Below, piece by piece: positions 1 through 9,178 of a stretch of 64,000 nt of DNA. The notes beneath the pieces were generated by a model. That model saw nothing but the letters and a program-made list of their open reading frames with translations. It was not told the origin of the DNA and made no database searches. Both the position numbers and the translations under genes were made by a program. The first letter of the stretch is position 1, and every line of letters starts with the position of its first letter. The DNA is from CAVQJU01 sp963712905 (GTDB lineage: Bacteria; Acidobacteriota; Vicinamibacteria; Vicinamibacterales; CAVVIG01): the NCBI GenBank assembly GCA_963712905.1, contig CAVQJU010000011.1:62001-126000 (forward strand), given 5' to 3'.

Positions 1-422
1 ACGAGGTCGGCGGCCATGGGGCCCATCGCGTTGGGGTTGAGGGCGCCCTCCGCGCGAAAGACGAGCGATTTCTTCTCGACCTTGTAGCTGCCCCAGAAGC
101 CGCCGAAGCTGCTGAAGAGCGCCTGCGCCTCGGCGGGCGTCGCCTGGTTCGCCGCGTTGACGAAGCTGCGCCCGCTCCTGGCGAGCTCGTACGCGTGGCC
201 CGCCGCGTCGAACACCAGCAGGCCGCGCGGCAGCAGCAGCGCCGCCGGCGGGGAACCCGCGGCGAGGCGCTCCACCGACACCAGCGTCCACGTGCCGACC
301 AGGCTGCGCGCGTCCGCGGGCGCGGTGCCGGCCGCCTGCCGGGCCGACACCGTCGCCGCCAGCAGCAGCGCCGGGAGCACCCGGGCGAGGAGGCGCGCTA
401 CTCGATCACGACGTAGCGCCAT
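1..422 (-). CDS. Lipocalin-like exported protein (partial, C-terminus off window)
   Basis: The minus strand reads openly from an ATG at 422 to the window edge, giving about 140 residues without a stop. An N-terminal hydrophobic stretch (LLARVLPALLLAATVSA) looks like a signal peptide. The following LVGTWTLVSVE is the typical opening of the lipocalin-like 5 family of small beta-barrel proteins, and an ALNPN motif follows late in the fragment. The start overlaps the 3' end of the helix-hairpin-helix gene by 25 bases, so the two are probably co-transcribed. Ligand and role are unknown. The family call rests on the opening motif and overall pattern. Confidence 0.7.
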   Translation of the reverse strand, partial: MALRRDRVARLLARVLPALLLAATVSARQAAGTAPADARSLVGTWTLVSVERLAAGSPPAALLLPRGLLVFDAAGHAYELARSGRSFVNAANQATPAEAQALFSSFGGFWGSYKVEKKSLVFRAEGALNPNAMGPMAADL

Positions 423-1063
423 AGCCTCGCCGTCTCCGCGGCGCCGACATACTTGCCGATTTCCTTGTCGAACTGTTCCTTCGTTTTCCACGGGCGGTAT
501 TCCTTGAACTCGCGGACCATGCGCCGGCCGGCGCCCGGAATGCTCAGGATGTCATCGTCGGTGGCGGTGTTCAGGTTGACCGGAATGAAGACGTATTGCT
601 TCAGCCGATCGGTTTCGGCCTGTCCGACGTACTTGCCGATCTCCTTGTCGAACTGCGTCCACGTCTTCCACGGCCGGTACTCGGCGAACTCCCGCGCCAT
701 GCGGGCGCCCGCGCCGGGAATCAGCATGATCTCGTCGCGCGTGCCCGTGTTCAGGTTCACGTGCACGAACGCCTTCGCGTACATCTCGTTGATCTGCGGC
801 TGCGTCAGCCGCTGCATGAGCAGGAACGCGTTGAGCTCGGACACGGTCGCGAACGGCCGCCGCGCGACGAGCGCCTTCGCCGCGTCCGGCGCCATGTGCG
901 GCAGCGCGGCCAACTCCGTGTCCGAAGCGACGTTGAAATCCAGAAGACCCTTGCCGACCTGCGCGGAGACGGGCGCGCTGACGATGGCCCACGCGGCCAG
1001 CGCCAGAGCGAGAACACCGGCCGCTGCCGGCCGGAAGCGACGCGTCGATTTCATGTCATTCAT
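398..1063 (-). CDS. Exported protein with tandem helix-hairpin-helix repeats
   Basis: A 221-residue protein with a signal peptide (about residues 1-35) followed by three helix-hairpin-helix units. The last two (about 102-160 and 162-220) are near-identical tandem copies, each with VNLNT, IPGAG, EYRPWKT and FDKEIGKYVG. The first (about 42-95) is diverged. ComEA-type HhH modules bind DNA backbone non-specifically, so extracytoplasmic DNA binding or a structural role is plausible, but no ComEC or ComF is nearby. The ATG at 1063 overlaps the stop of the preceding gene and fits better than the upstream ATG at 1087. ATG 1054 is also possible. It is the third gene of the argG operon. Confidence 0.8.
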   Translation of the reverse strand: MNDMKSTRRFRPAAAGVLALALAAWAIVSAPVSAQVGKGLLDFNVASDTELAALPHMAPDAAKALVARRPFATVSELNAFLLMQRLTQPQINEMYAKAFVHVNLNTGTRDEIMLIPGAGARMAREFAEYRPWKTWTQFDKEIGKYVGQAETDRLKQYVFIPVNLNTATDDDILSIPGAGRRMVREFKEYRPWKTKEQFDKEIGKYVGAAETARLWRYVVIE

Positions 1064-1484
1064 GGCGGGCACTCCAGCGATGAGCATAAACCAGACCGAG
1101 CAGGCCGAGTTGCACCATCACGCCCGGCGCGAGCACGGGCGGGGCCTTGGCCCGCATCACTTTCCGAACGAGCGCCGTTCCTTTCATCGAGGGATCGATC
1201 TCGAGCTGGAATTCCGCGGCCCCCCGGAAGTGCAGCGCGACGCCGGCCAGGCCTCCAGCCAGGCAGAGCAGCATCGCGGCCTGCAGGCCATGAACACTGG
1301 CCCGGCTGCGGCCCGCCGCGTGCCAGACGATGACGGCGAGCGACACGGCGACCAGAACCAGCGGCGCCAGCTGCCAGGGCTCCTCGTAGTGCTGGATCAA
1401 CAGCAGTTCGACGCCGACGCCGGTCAGGCCGAGGCCCAGCACGACCAGGACGCCCCGGCGCAGGATCGACAGGGTATCTGGCAT
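1056..1484 (-). CDS. Small integral membrane protein of unknown function
   Basis: A 142-residue hydrophobic protein with about four predicted transmembrane helices (roughly 10-30, 36-56, 66-85 and 118-138). Between the third and fourth helices is a charged loop containing FRGAAEFQLEIDPS. Its ATG directly abuts the stop of argG with no intervening base, and its own stop overlaps the next start, so it is translationally coupled in the argG operon. I do not recognise the family. Position alone gives no reason to assign an arginine role. Confidence 0.65.
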   Translation of the reverse strand: MPDTLSILRRGVLVVLGLGLTGVGVELLLIQHYEEPWQLAPLVLVAVSLAVIVWHAAGRSRASVHGLQAAMLLCLAGGLAGVALHFRGAAEFQLEIDPSMKGTALVRKVMRAKAPPVLAPGVMVQLGLLGLVYAHRWSARHE

Positions 1485-2844
1485 CTATTTCTTCTTGTTG
1501 TCCGGATGCCTGTCGGCGGGGTCCGGCAGCCGCGGCAGGTCCGCGCCGACCGGCGGCGCCAGCAGCCCGGCCTTGACGTACGTGGACAGCTTGTCGCGCG
1601 TGTCGCTGATATCGAGATTCCGCATCGTCAGCTGGCCGATACGGTCCTGCGGAGTGAACGCCGATTCTCCTTTTTCCATCGTCAGGCGCTCGGGCTTGTA
1701 GGTGAGGTTCGGGCTCACCGTGTCGACGATGGAGTAGTCGTTGCCTCGCCGCAGCTCGAGCGTGACTTCGCCCGTGACGGCGCGCGCGACCCATCGCTGC
1801 GCGGTTTCGCGCAGCATCAGGGCCTGCGAGTCGAACCAGCGGCCCTGGTAGAGAAACCGGCCGAGCCGGCGGCCGTCCGTCGCGGTACTGCTCGATCGTG
1901 TCCTCGTTGTGGATGCCGGTGATCAGCCGCTCGTAGCCGATGAAGAGGAGCGCCATGCCGGGCGCTTCGTAGATGCCGCGGCTTTTCGCCTCGATGATCC
2001 GGTTTTCGATCTGGTCGCTCATGCCAAGCCCGTGACGCCCGCCGATGCGGTTGGCTTCGAGCATCAGCTCCACCGGATCGTCGAACGTCTTCCCGTTGAG
2101 CGCGACGGGCTGGCCCTCGTCGAATCGAATCGTGACTTCCTCAGGCCTCACCTTCACGTCGTCGCGCCAGGACGCGACGCCCATGATCGGCTCGACGATC
2201 GTGATGCCGCTGTTCAGGTGTTCGAGGTCCTTGGCTTCGTGCGTGGCGCCGAGAATGTTCGAGTCGGTGGAGTAGGCCTTCTCGGTGCTCATCTTGTACG
2301 CGAGGCCGGCCCGCTGCATGTACTCCGACATTTCCTTCCGGCCGCCGAGCTCGTCGATGAACAGCTGGTCGAGCCAGGGCTTGTAGATCTTGAGCGCCGG
2401 GTTCGCGAGCAGGCCGTAGCGGTAGAAGCGTTCGATGTCGTTGCCCTTGAACGTGCTGCCGTCGCCCCACACGTTCACGTCGTCTTCCTTCATGGAGACG
2501 ACGAGCATCGTGCCGGTGACGGCGCGGCCGAGCGGCGTCGTGTTGAAGTACGGCACGCCGGCCGTCGAGATGTGGAATGCGCCGCACTGCAGCGCCGCGA
2601 TGCCTTCGGCGACCAGCTGGGCGCGGCAGTCGACGAGCCGCGCCTTCTCGGCGCCGTACTGCAGGGCCTTGCGGGGAATCTCGTCGTAGTCCGGTTCGTC
2701 GGGCTGTCCGAGGTTCGCCGTGTAGGCGTACGGAATCGCGCCCTTGCTCCGCATCCAGTGCAGGGCCGCGCTGGTGTCGAGGCCTCCCGAAAACGCGATG
2801 CCGACTTTCTGTCCCTTGGGAATGCTTTGGAGAATCGTCGCCAT
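1485..2844 (-). CDS. argG: Argininosuccinate synthase (one frameshift)
   Basis: ATP-dependent ligation of citrulline and aspartate to argininosuccinate, the penultimate step of arginine synthesis, in the cytoplasm. The product matches the E. coli-type long ArgG almost throughout: PP-loop AFSGGLDTS near residues 17-25, TPLGRAVTGTM, GDGSTFKGNDIERFYRYGL, KAYSTDSNILGATHEAKDLE, NRIGGRHGLGMSDQIE, and ELRRGNDYS near the C-terminus. The reading frame breaks once near 1876-1882, inside the stretch equivalent to EQYHAHGRQLGR. Removing one C restores alignment at equal length and gives about 452 residues. MATIL at 2844 matches the family N-terminus better than 2865. It leads an operon with three downstream genes. 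Confidence 0.93.
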
Positions 2845-2890
2845 GAATGACTGTAAGTATGCCACCCGCGGCTTGGCATCACGTGGCGAC

Positions 2891-2947
2891 GTAGGGCAGG
2901 CCCTTTCAGGGCAGCCATGTACGCGGGCCTTAAAGGTCTCGCGCTGC
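2891..2947. repeat. Degenerate bipartite palindromic element
   Basis: The sequence begins GTAGGGCAGGCCCTTTCAGGG and continues into a decayed second hairpin (GCGGGCCTTAAAGG). It is the most diverged copy of the paired-hairpin family seen across this window. It sits between the Omp85-like stop at 2950 and argG. Confidence 0.7.
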
Positions 2948-2949
2948 GT

Positions 2950-4216
2950 TCAGAAGGTGAGCGTGGTGCCGAAGTGGACGCGCGTGCCGGCGCCGATGCC
3001 GTGAGCGACGGCGAGGGTCGTGCGGAAGAAGGCCGCGGAGAACCAGATGCCGGCGCCGAAACCCTGCTGGAAGGTCTGGTCGGCCAGGCGCGCTGCCGGT
3101 GTCGTAGACCGTGCCGACGTCCACGAACGCGTTGACGCCGAACTTCGCGATCTTGATTGGCGAGGTCAGCGGCGTGCGCACCTCCACCGAGCCGGCCACG
3201 AGCGTATCGCCAATCGCGGAGCCGGCCTCGAAACCCCGCAGGTTCGACATGCCGCCGAGCAGCGCCTTGAGATAGGGCGGCAGCGGCATGTCCGAGTCCT
3301 GCCGCTGGGCGCGGAGCACCAGGATGCTCTGGCCCGGCAGGCCCACGTAGCCGCGCGCTTCGAGCTCGGTCCGGTTGATGCCCGCGGCGGCGTTTCGGAA
3401 GTCGAGGTGCTCCACGGACGCGCGCGCGTAGACCGCGTTGCGCGCCAGCATCGGATCGAGCCGCGTGTCGAACGTGATGTCGAGTCCGGTACTGGGCAAA
3501 CTGATCGGTCGACCCGCCAAACGACACGTTCTGCCACGCCGCCGTGCCGCCGGCCGTGATCGATCGCCCGATGGTTCGCTCGCCCCGCAACCAGACGCGG
3601 TCGCGCGTATCGTCGGTCTCGAAATACGGGTTGGTCCGCTGGTTGATGGACACGCCGGTTTCGACGCGCGTCAGCAGACCGCGCGTGCCGAACACGCCCC
3701 GGCTGCCGTCGAAGATCTTCTCGAGCTGGGCGGCCGCGCGTTTGTCGCCGCCCCAGGTGAGCGGGAACGACAGCCGGCTGTGCGCGCCGGCGACTCCCGG
3801 GCGGGCGAACTGCGCGCCGTACGTGAACCCGTAGCCGTCCTCGAAATCGAGCAGCGGCAGGAACATCAGCCCCAGGCCGCCCCCGCGGACGACGCGCGGG
3901 GGTTGGTCGGCCTCCTCGAACCCTTCGATCTTCACCGCGTCCTTCGTCGACGATGACGACGAGGAGCACCTGCGTGGGGTCGGCGATCGACGCGTACCGC
4001 TTCAGCACCTCCACGCTCTCGAATCGGTGGGCGGCCTCGAGCCGCGCGCGTGACCTCGGCCGCGGTGTCGGGCGTGAAGACCGCGCCGATGTCGATCCCG
4101 GCGAGACGGCGGATTTCGGCGTCCGGCGTGAGCACGTTGCCGTGCACGCGGATCTCGGCCACGACCTCGGGCGGCGCCTGAAGGAGGACGAGCGCGAGCA
4201 GCAGCGGACCGAGCAC
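2950..4216 (-). CDS. Omp85/BamA-type outer membrane protein (four frameshifts)
   Basis: A surface-antigen (Omp85) family beta-barrel with one POTRA-like domain, expected in the outer membrane. The N-terminus has a short hydrophobic leader, then VVAEIRVHGNVLTPDAEIRR, typical of a POTRA. The rest shows barrel strands (GFTYGAQFARPG, RDRVWLRGERTIG), SNLRGFEAGSAIGDTL, NAFVDVGTVYD, and a C-terminal F. The gene is read in five pieces joined by shifts near 4050, 3946, 3490 and 3090. Each is repaired by deleting one base, giving about 420 residues. The GTG start at 4216 follows the upstream stop by one base, so it is coupled to the exported protein before it. Confidence 0.75.
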
Positions 4217-4217
4217 G

Positions 4218-5243
4218 TCAGCGCTTGGCGGGGCCCGCCGGCGCGCCCGGGATGCCGACCTTCGACGTCACCGTCGCTTCGCGGTAGTCGTGGTAGCTCA
4301 CGGTCGAGCGGAAGGACACCTCGCCCGTCGCCAGCGTGAGGCCGACGTTGACCTCGAGGTCGCGCGGCAGCCACACATCCGGGAACGGCTGGCTCATCGT
4401 CATCGAGGCTCTGGCGCTGTCCACGTGCACCAGCCACTGGCCCGGCAGGAAGTCGAAGTTGATGTTGTCGAACGTGTACTTGACGATCTGGTGCGACGCA
4501 GGCTCGATCCACAGCGTCACGAGCGCGACCTTGTTCATGACGCGCCGCAATTCCGCCTCCTGGCGCTTCTGTTTGCTGTCCGGGTCGCTGCCGCGGCGTC
4601 CCTGCCCGGCTGCCGCTCGCCCGCCTGCCGCCCTCGTACAGCTTCGTGGGGTAGTACTCGACGCGCAGGACGTCGCGGCCCTCGAACTGCTCGCGGCCGA
4701 CGAGCGCGTACCGGCCCTCGTCGAACTTGAACCGCAGGAAGTAGGCCGACGAGACGAACTGCGGCTGGCGCGTCTGGCGAATGAGACCGTCGACGTTGGA
4801 CAGGGTGTCGTCCGCGTCGGCGGCGCGCAGGCTTCGGTTCGCCGGTAGCCGAGGCCTCGCGCGCCGCCGCGCGCGCGTCGCGCCGCTGCGCGAGCTGGAG
4901 GTACTGCTCCTCCGCCTTGCGGCGCTCGTCTTCGCCGATCGTGACGCCGTCGAACTTCACGGGACTCCGGATGAAGTAACCGTCGCGGATGAACCACGTG
5001 TACTCACGGTCCTCGCCCCACATCCGCGTGTTGCCGGGCCCGCGCAGCTCCGCGACCTCGCGCTCGTCGAGGATGTACTGCTGGAGCTTTTTCCAGTTGT
5101 CGTCGCGGCGGGCGACGACCTGCTGCATGAAGGCGTCGAGGTCGTTTTGCGCGCTGAGGAGGACGGGAGGGGCGAACAGCAGGAGGCCGGCGCCGAGTGC
5201 CGCCGGCAGCCAGGAGCGCGCGAACAGACTTGATGATCGGCAC
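4218..5243 (-). CDS. Exported protein of unknown family, coupled to Omp85 (three frameshifts)
   Basis: About 340 residues once three single-base insertions (near 5228, 4830 and 4620) are removed. A GTG start with an upstream GGAGGA-like Shine-Dalgarno gives a clean signal peptide ending in LLFAPPVLLSAQ. The body is beta-rich, with REYTWFIRDGYFIRSPVKF, AYFLRFKFDEGRYALVG, and a C-terminal NINFDFLPGQWLVHVD followed by VWLPRDLEVNVGL. That last part resembles LolA/LolB-like or outer-membrane lipoprotein-sorting folds, but I cannot assign a family. One base separates it from the Omp85 gene, which suggests a shared envelope role. Confidence 0.6.
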
Positions 5244-5304
5244 AGGAGTCCTCCGGGGCAGTGGAGGATTAGACGTGGCCCACCGCCCCGGAGTTCGAAA
5301 CAGC

Positions 5305-5914
5305 TTAGCGGTGGAACCGGCCGACGAGCACACCCTTCCCGAGGATGTGTCCCGTGCATGGCTTTGAGGACGTCGGCGCGGGTCGCGTCCGGCGTCAGAT
5401 CGAGCTTCGTGTCGAGCGCGAAGAGCTCGAACGTGTAGTGGTGGTGCGGGCCGGGCGCGGGCGCGCCGGGGCCCATGTAGCCCGCGGCGCCGCGGATGTT
5501 CTTCGCCTGGATGGTGCCGTCAGGCATGGTCGCCGTCGGCGACATGGCCTCGGGCAGCCCCGTGGCCGTCCCGGGGATGTTGAACACCATCCAGTGCAAT
5601 ACGTCGTCGGTGTTGCGCTGCAGCGCGACGTCGGGGTCGTGGAAGATCAACGCGAAGGTCACCGTGCCGGCGGGCACGTTGGTCCAGTCGAGCTTGGGCG
5701 ACACGCCGTTGGGGTCGGCGCTCGTGTACTTGACCGGGATCTCGGCGCCGTCGGCGAACGCCGTCGTCGTCAGCGTGAGGCCCGGGCCGGTCGGACCCCG
5801 CCCGCGTCCAGGGCCGCCGGGCGCGGCGCCCGCCGGGGGCTGCTGAGCGGAAAGGCCCAACCCGAAGACCGCCACGAGCGCGGCCGCCATCATCGTCATC
5901 CGTTTCAAACTCAT
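5305..5914 (-). CDS. Exported PEBP/YbhB family protein (one frameshift)
   Basis: Phosphatidylethanolamine-binding-like fold with a signal peptide ending SAQQ and a proline/glycine-rich spacer. Family landmarks are KYTSADPNGVSPKLDWTNVP, FHDPDVAL (the DPD signature) and LHWMVFNIPGTATGLPE. A single extra G near 5345 breaks the frame. Removing it gives HILGKGVLVGRFHR and a stop at 5305, matching the end of the second PEBP protein in this window (HILGKAVYGGLFKR). ATG 5914 has an AGGAGA Shine-Dalgarno. Ligand unknown. Confidence 0.85.
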
Positions 5915-5930
5915 CGTCAATCCTCTCCTG

Positions 5931-5983
5931 GTAGCGCGGGCCTTTCAGGCCCGCGTTCGGCGGCCCTGAAAGGGCCGCCCCAC
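5931..5983. repeat. Bipartite palindromic element (GTAG-two hairpins)
   Basis: 53 bases: GTAG, a first hairpin GCGGGCCTTTCAGGCCCGC, a short linker, then a second hairpin GGCGGCCCTGAAAGGGCCGCC, ending in CAC. It lies between the methyltransferase-like gene and PEBP, both leftward. Confidence 0.85.
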
Positions 5984-5994
5984 ATCAAATCAGT

Positions 5995-7086
5995 TTACTT
6001 GCACTCCGCGATCTGCGCGGCCATCGGCCCCAGCTCCGAGTTCAGCTCGAAGCCGAAGTCCGGCGTCCCGTTGCGCAGCGAGCGGATGAAGACGCTCGTC
6101 TCGTCCACCGGGAGCGTGGCTGCGTTCCCGCAGAACGCCGGGAGGCGGCCGTCCTGGCGCAGGTACTCCTCGACGTTCGACAGGTAGAACGCCGACACGG
6201 TGGCGCCGCCGCTGGTGAGGTATCGTCCGACCGACGCCAGGGCTTTTGGGCCCGCGAAATCGCCCATCAGCGGGATGAGCCGGTTGTCGGCCTGGAAGGC
6301 CTTCACGTACGCGAACCGCTCCTCGGTTGCCAGGTAGCTGTGCTGAAAGCCGCCGCGATCGGTCGCGCGCATCAGCTCCGCGTACGTCGGCTCCCTGGTC
6401 AGCCGCCGGCCGGCGGTCTGCGTCGTCGAGTACTGAATGCCCGGCCCATACACGTAGATGGCGTTGAAGATGTGCTGGAGCCGCAGGATGTCGGCCGACG
6501 AGAGCTGGAAGCCGTGCGTCTTCGTCAGGAGGTTCACGATCGCGCGCATGTTGCGGCTGTAGAGCGTGTCGCTCGACTCGACCTTCTCGTACGCCGCGAA
6601 AATCTCGTCGATCGTCGACGCGGTGGTCAGCCCGGCCGGCCGTGGACGGCAGAACAGGCGCGAGACGAACTCGGCCCGATCCGCCGAGAGCTCGAAGAGC
6701 GCCTTGTACATCAAATGCAGATCGAAGTTGCCGCGCCGGATGTCCACGATGAACGCCATCGACGGCTTCAGCGCGGCGATGTAGGTAAAGTTCTGTTCGG
6801 GGCCGACGCCCACGTAGACGCGATTGGGCCGGGTTCTCGCGGCTTTCGCGACGAGATCCGGGATGACGTGCTGGAGCCAGCGCTCGTTGGACAGCAGGTT
6901 GTCGGACTGAAACGTGCCGGCGCGCTCTGAGAATTCGGAGACGATGCGCCAGTACTCCGCGTCGGCGATCGGCGCGGGCTGATCGGCCGCGCGGATCGGC
7001 AGGCACGCTGCGACGACGAGCGCGAGGATGGCGGTCCCGCGCAAGAAAGTGACGGCACCACGCCGTTTCGCTGCTCTCGCAACCAA
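5995..7086 (-). CDS. Exported class I methyltransferase-like protein
   Basis: A 363-residue protein with a signal peptide (about residues 14-33, ending IRAA). Residues around 90-125 read YVGVGPEQNFTYIAALKPS then AFIVDIRRGNFD, a pattern like motif I and post-I of a Rossmann methyltransferase. Later features are GLTTASTIDEIFAAYEKVES and GGATVSAFYLSNVEEYL. It resembles an uncharacterised family seen in acidobacteria and Leptospira (LIC_10091-like, from memory). A methyltransferase fold outside the cytoplasm is odd, because SAM is not available there, so it may have another function. The start is TTG and uncertain. Confidence 0.55.
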   Translation of the reverse strand: MVARAAKRRGAVTFLRGTAILALVVAACLPIRAADQPAPIADAEYWRIVSEFSERAGTFQSDNLLSNERWLQHVIPDLVAKAARTRPNRVYVGVGPEQNFTYIAALKPSMAFIVDIRRGNFDLHLMYKALFELSADRAEFVSRLFCRPRPAGLTTASTIDEIFAAYEKVESSDTLYSRNMRAIVNLLTKTHGFQLSSADILRLQHIFNAIYVYGPGIQYSTTQTAGRRLTREPTYAELMRATDRGGFQHSYLATEERFAYVKAFQADNRLIPLMGDFAGPKALASVGRYLTSGGATVSAFYLSNVEEYLRQDGRLPAFCGNAATLPVDETSVFIRSLRNGTPDFGFELNSELGPMAAQIAECK

Positions 7087-7193
7087 GCCCGGAGCATATC
7101 ACTTCAGCAGCGCGACTATAGCCCCGGCCTGGGTGTACGAGTTGCGAACACCCGTCGTGTTTCCGTTCTCATCCGTTGAACGGGACCGCTCGT

Positions 7194-7445
7194 CTACTCG
7201 GGACGGTTGCCGATGTCCCCGCCGGTGTGTCCGGTACCGGTGCGGTAGTTCCTCGTGCCGCCGGTCTCGGTACCCGCATTTCCTGTCGTTCCCCCGGCGA
7301 CGTCGCGCGAGCCGGCGCGCGGTTCCTGTTCCTCGTCCTCTAACTCGTCCTGACCGGTGCTGCCCTGTTTGTGATCCCGCGCCGACGGCTCGGGGTTGAT
7401 GTCGCCGAGAATTCCGCGCATGCTGCGATCCTTTTCGTCCGCCAT
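7194..7445 (-). CDS. Small hydrophilic disordered protein (hydrophilin-like)
   Basis: 83 residues, almost no hydrophobic amino acids, rich in Gly, Thr, Asp, Glu and Arg. It ends in a GT-rich tail (GTGHTGGDIGN). A GGAGGAG Shine-Dalgarno lies 4-5 bases before ATG 7445. This composition is typical of intrinsically disordered stress proteins. It follows the PRC-barrel gene in the same direction, and the pair may belong to osmotic or desiccation stress. Function is inferred from composition only. Confidence 0.55.
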   Translation of the reverse strand: MADEKDRSMRGILGDINPEPSARDHKQGSTGQDELEDEEQEPRAGSRDVAGGTTGNAGTETGGTRNYRTGTGHTGGDIGNRPE

Positions 7446-7537
7446 AGCTCCTCCATCACCGATAGCCGGTGTATCGCCGAATGGAGCAAGCGTCGTTCCA
7501 CCTGATGGCTCAGGTCGCACCGGATCCGGCGGCGACT

Positions 7538-8029
7538 TCAATCGAGGCGGGACTGAGCCGCCGGGCCGTTCCTTCCGGGCTCGCCATCTCTCTGGCCCCA
7601 CCACTCGGGAACCTGGAACGAGTCATCGGTCCACACAAAGCCGCGCGTCGTGTCCGCCGGATGCGAGCTGGTGTCACGCTGCGTGTTGAGGCGATCGATG
7701 TCCTCCGCGCTCAGCGGCTGGAATTGGTCGAGGTCGAACCCGGGAAAACGGCGGATCTGGTCTTTTGCCAGGGACACGCGGAGCGCATCCCGCGCCGGTT
7801 CCAGATGAACCTCGCCGATGGGAACCAGGAACTGCTTGGCCGAGAACCATCCGCCGGCATCCACGACGATGTAGCGGGGCCGGCCCGATCCGGAATCCAC
7901 GACGAAGCCATCAACAGTGCCGAGTTCCTCTCCTTGATCGTTTCGAACCTTCATCTCATCGAGATCGAGCGTCTCGTCGTTGAGTGATGATGTGGCGACG
8001 TACCTCAGCCACGGCTTGGTGTGATCCAC
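7538..8029 (-). CDS. PRC-barrel domain protein
   Basis: 163 residues with a central PRC-barrel: KVRNDQGEELGTVDGFVVD, then RYIVVDAGGWFSAKQFLVP. The C-terminal part (QPLSAEDIDRLNTQR) matches the tail of PRC-barrel stress proteins. GTG 8029 is chosen because a GAGGAGG Shine-Dalgarno lies at the right distance and the longer upstream extension has no family match. Cytoplasmic; role in stress or RNA metabolism unknown. Divergent from the O-methyltransferase. Confidence 0.8.
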   Translation of the reverse strand: MDHTKPWLRYVATSSLNDETLDLDEMKVRNDQGEELGTVDGFVVDSGSGRPRYIVVDAGGWFSAKQFLVPIGEVHLEPARDALRVSLAKDQIRRFPGFDLDQFQPLSAEDIDRLNTQRDTSSHPADTTRGFVWTDDSFQVPEWWGQRDGEPGRNGPAAQSRLD

Positions 8030-8117
8030 GAGGCCTCCTCGCGCTGGCGCGCATGTACGGATACCGCCAGCAAGAACAACGCCGGACGCACGTAAGCTCG
8101 AGCCTTGATGTAGGCTA

Positions 8118-9146
8118 ATGGCGCCTATGACACCAGATCCCAATCCCGCTCTTCCGGTTTTTCAAGTCGCCGTCGGATATATGGCTTCGGCCTCACTCTA
8201 CGTTGCGATCACGCTGAACGTCGCCGATCATCTCGCCGCCGGGCCGAAGGACGTCGCCGAGCTGGCTCGTGCCACGGGAGCGAACGAAGATGCGCTCTTC
8301 CGCATCCTCCGCCTGCTCGTGAGCGTTGGCATCTTTGCCGAAGCGGGCCCGCGGCGGTTCGCGCTGAATCCCTCCGCTGAGCTCCTGCGCAAGGACGTGC
8401 CCGGTTCGCTGCGCGGCATCGCCGCGTTTCTGCCAGACCCCGTCCATTTCAAGGTCTACGCCAGCCTGATGGACTCTGTTCTGACGGGCAAGCCCGCGGT
8501 TGACACGGCGCTCGGCATGCCGGTGTTCGAATATCTGGCGAAAAACCCGGACTACTCGCAGGTGTTCAACGAAGCGATGACGGCCTTCAGCGCGCCGGTG
8601 GTCAGCGCGGCGCTCGAAGCCTACGACTTCAGCGGAATCGGCCTGCTCGTCGATGTGGCCGGCGGCCACGGCGAAGTCCTGATGTCTATCCTGAAGAAGC
8701 ACCCGAACGTGCGAGGCGTGCTCACCGACGTCGGCCATGTCATCGACGGCGCGAAGCCGCGCATCGCGAGCGCAGGACTGGCAGACCGCTGCCAGGCCGT
8801 GCCCTGCGATTTCTTCGCGGCGGTGCCCGAAGGCGGCGACGCCTACATCATGAAGCACATCATCCACGACTGGGACGATGCGCGCGCGACGACGATCCTG
8901 AAGAACATCGCGAAGGCGATGGGCGCGAAGCGCGGCAAGGTGATCCTCTTCGAATCGGTGATCGCCGCCGGCGCCGCGCCCGACCTCGGCAAATTCATCG
9001 ACATCGAGATGCTGGCGTGGCCCGGTGGAAAAGAACGCAGCGCCGACGAATTCCGCGCGCTGTTTGCCGGCGCCGGGTTCGAGCTGACGAAGATCGTGCC
9101 CACGCAGTCGCCGTTGTCGGTCGTCGAGGCCGTGCGTCAGATGTAG
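8118..9146 (+). CDS. SAM-dependent O-methyltransferase (COMT/ASMT type)
   Basis: 342 residues with the two-domain layout of plant-type O-methyltransferases. An N-terminal winged-helix dimerisation part contains VADHLAAGPKDVAELA and EDALFRILRLL. The catalytic domain has GLLVDVAGGHGEVLMSILKK for SAM binding, and MKHIIHDWDDARATTILKN, where the His is the usual catalytic base. Substrate is probably a small phenolic or hydroxylated metabolite; bacterial homologues often act in secondary metabolism. ATG 8118 is used and 8127 is an alternative. Its TAG stop lies inside a palindromic element. Confidence 0.85.
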   Translation: MAPMTPDPNPALPVFQVAVGYMASASLYVAITLNVADHLAAGPKDVAELARATGANEDALFRILRLLVSVGIFAEAGPRRFALNPSAELLRKDVPGSLRGIAAFLPDPVHFKVYASLMDSVLTGKPAVDTALGMPVFEYLAKNPDYSQVFNEAMTAFSAPVVSAALEAYDFSGIGLLVDVAGGHGEVLMSILKKHPNVRGVLTDVGHVIDGAKPRIASAGLADRCQAVPCDFFAAVPEGGDAYIMKHIIHDWDDARATTILKNIAKAMGAKRGKVILFESVIAAGAAPDLGKFIDIEMLAWPGGKERSADEFRALFAGAGFELTKIVPTQSPLSVVEAVRQM

Positions 9147-9167
9147 GGCGGCCCTTTCAGGGCCGCC
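9143..9167. repeat. Single-hairpin copy of the palindromic element
   Basis: GTAG followed by the hairpin GGCGGCCCTTTCAGGGCCGCC. The TAG of its first four bases is the stop codon of the upstream methyltransferase gene (9144-9146). Confidence 0.85.
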
Positions 9168-9178
9168 GGGAGATATCG

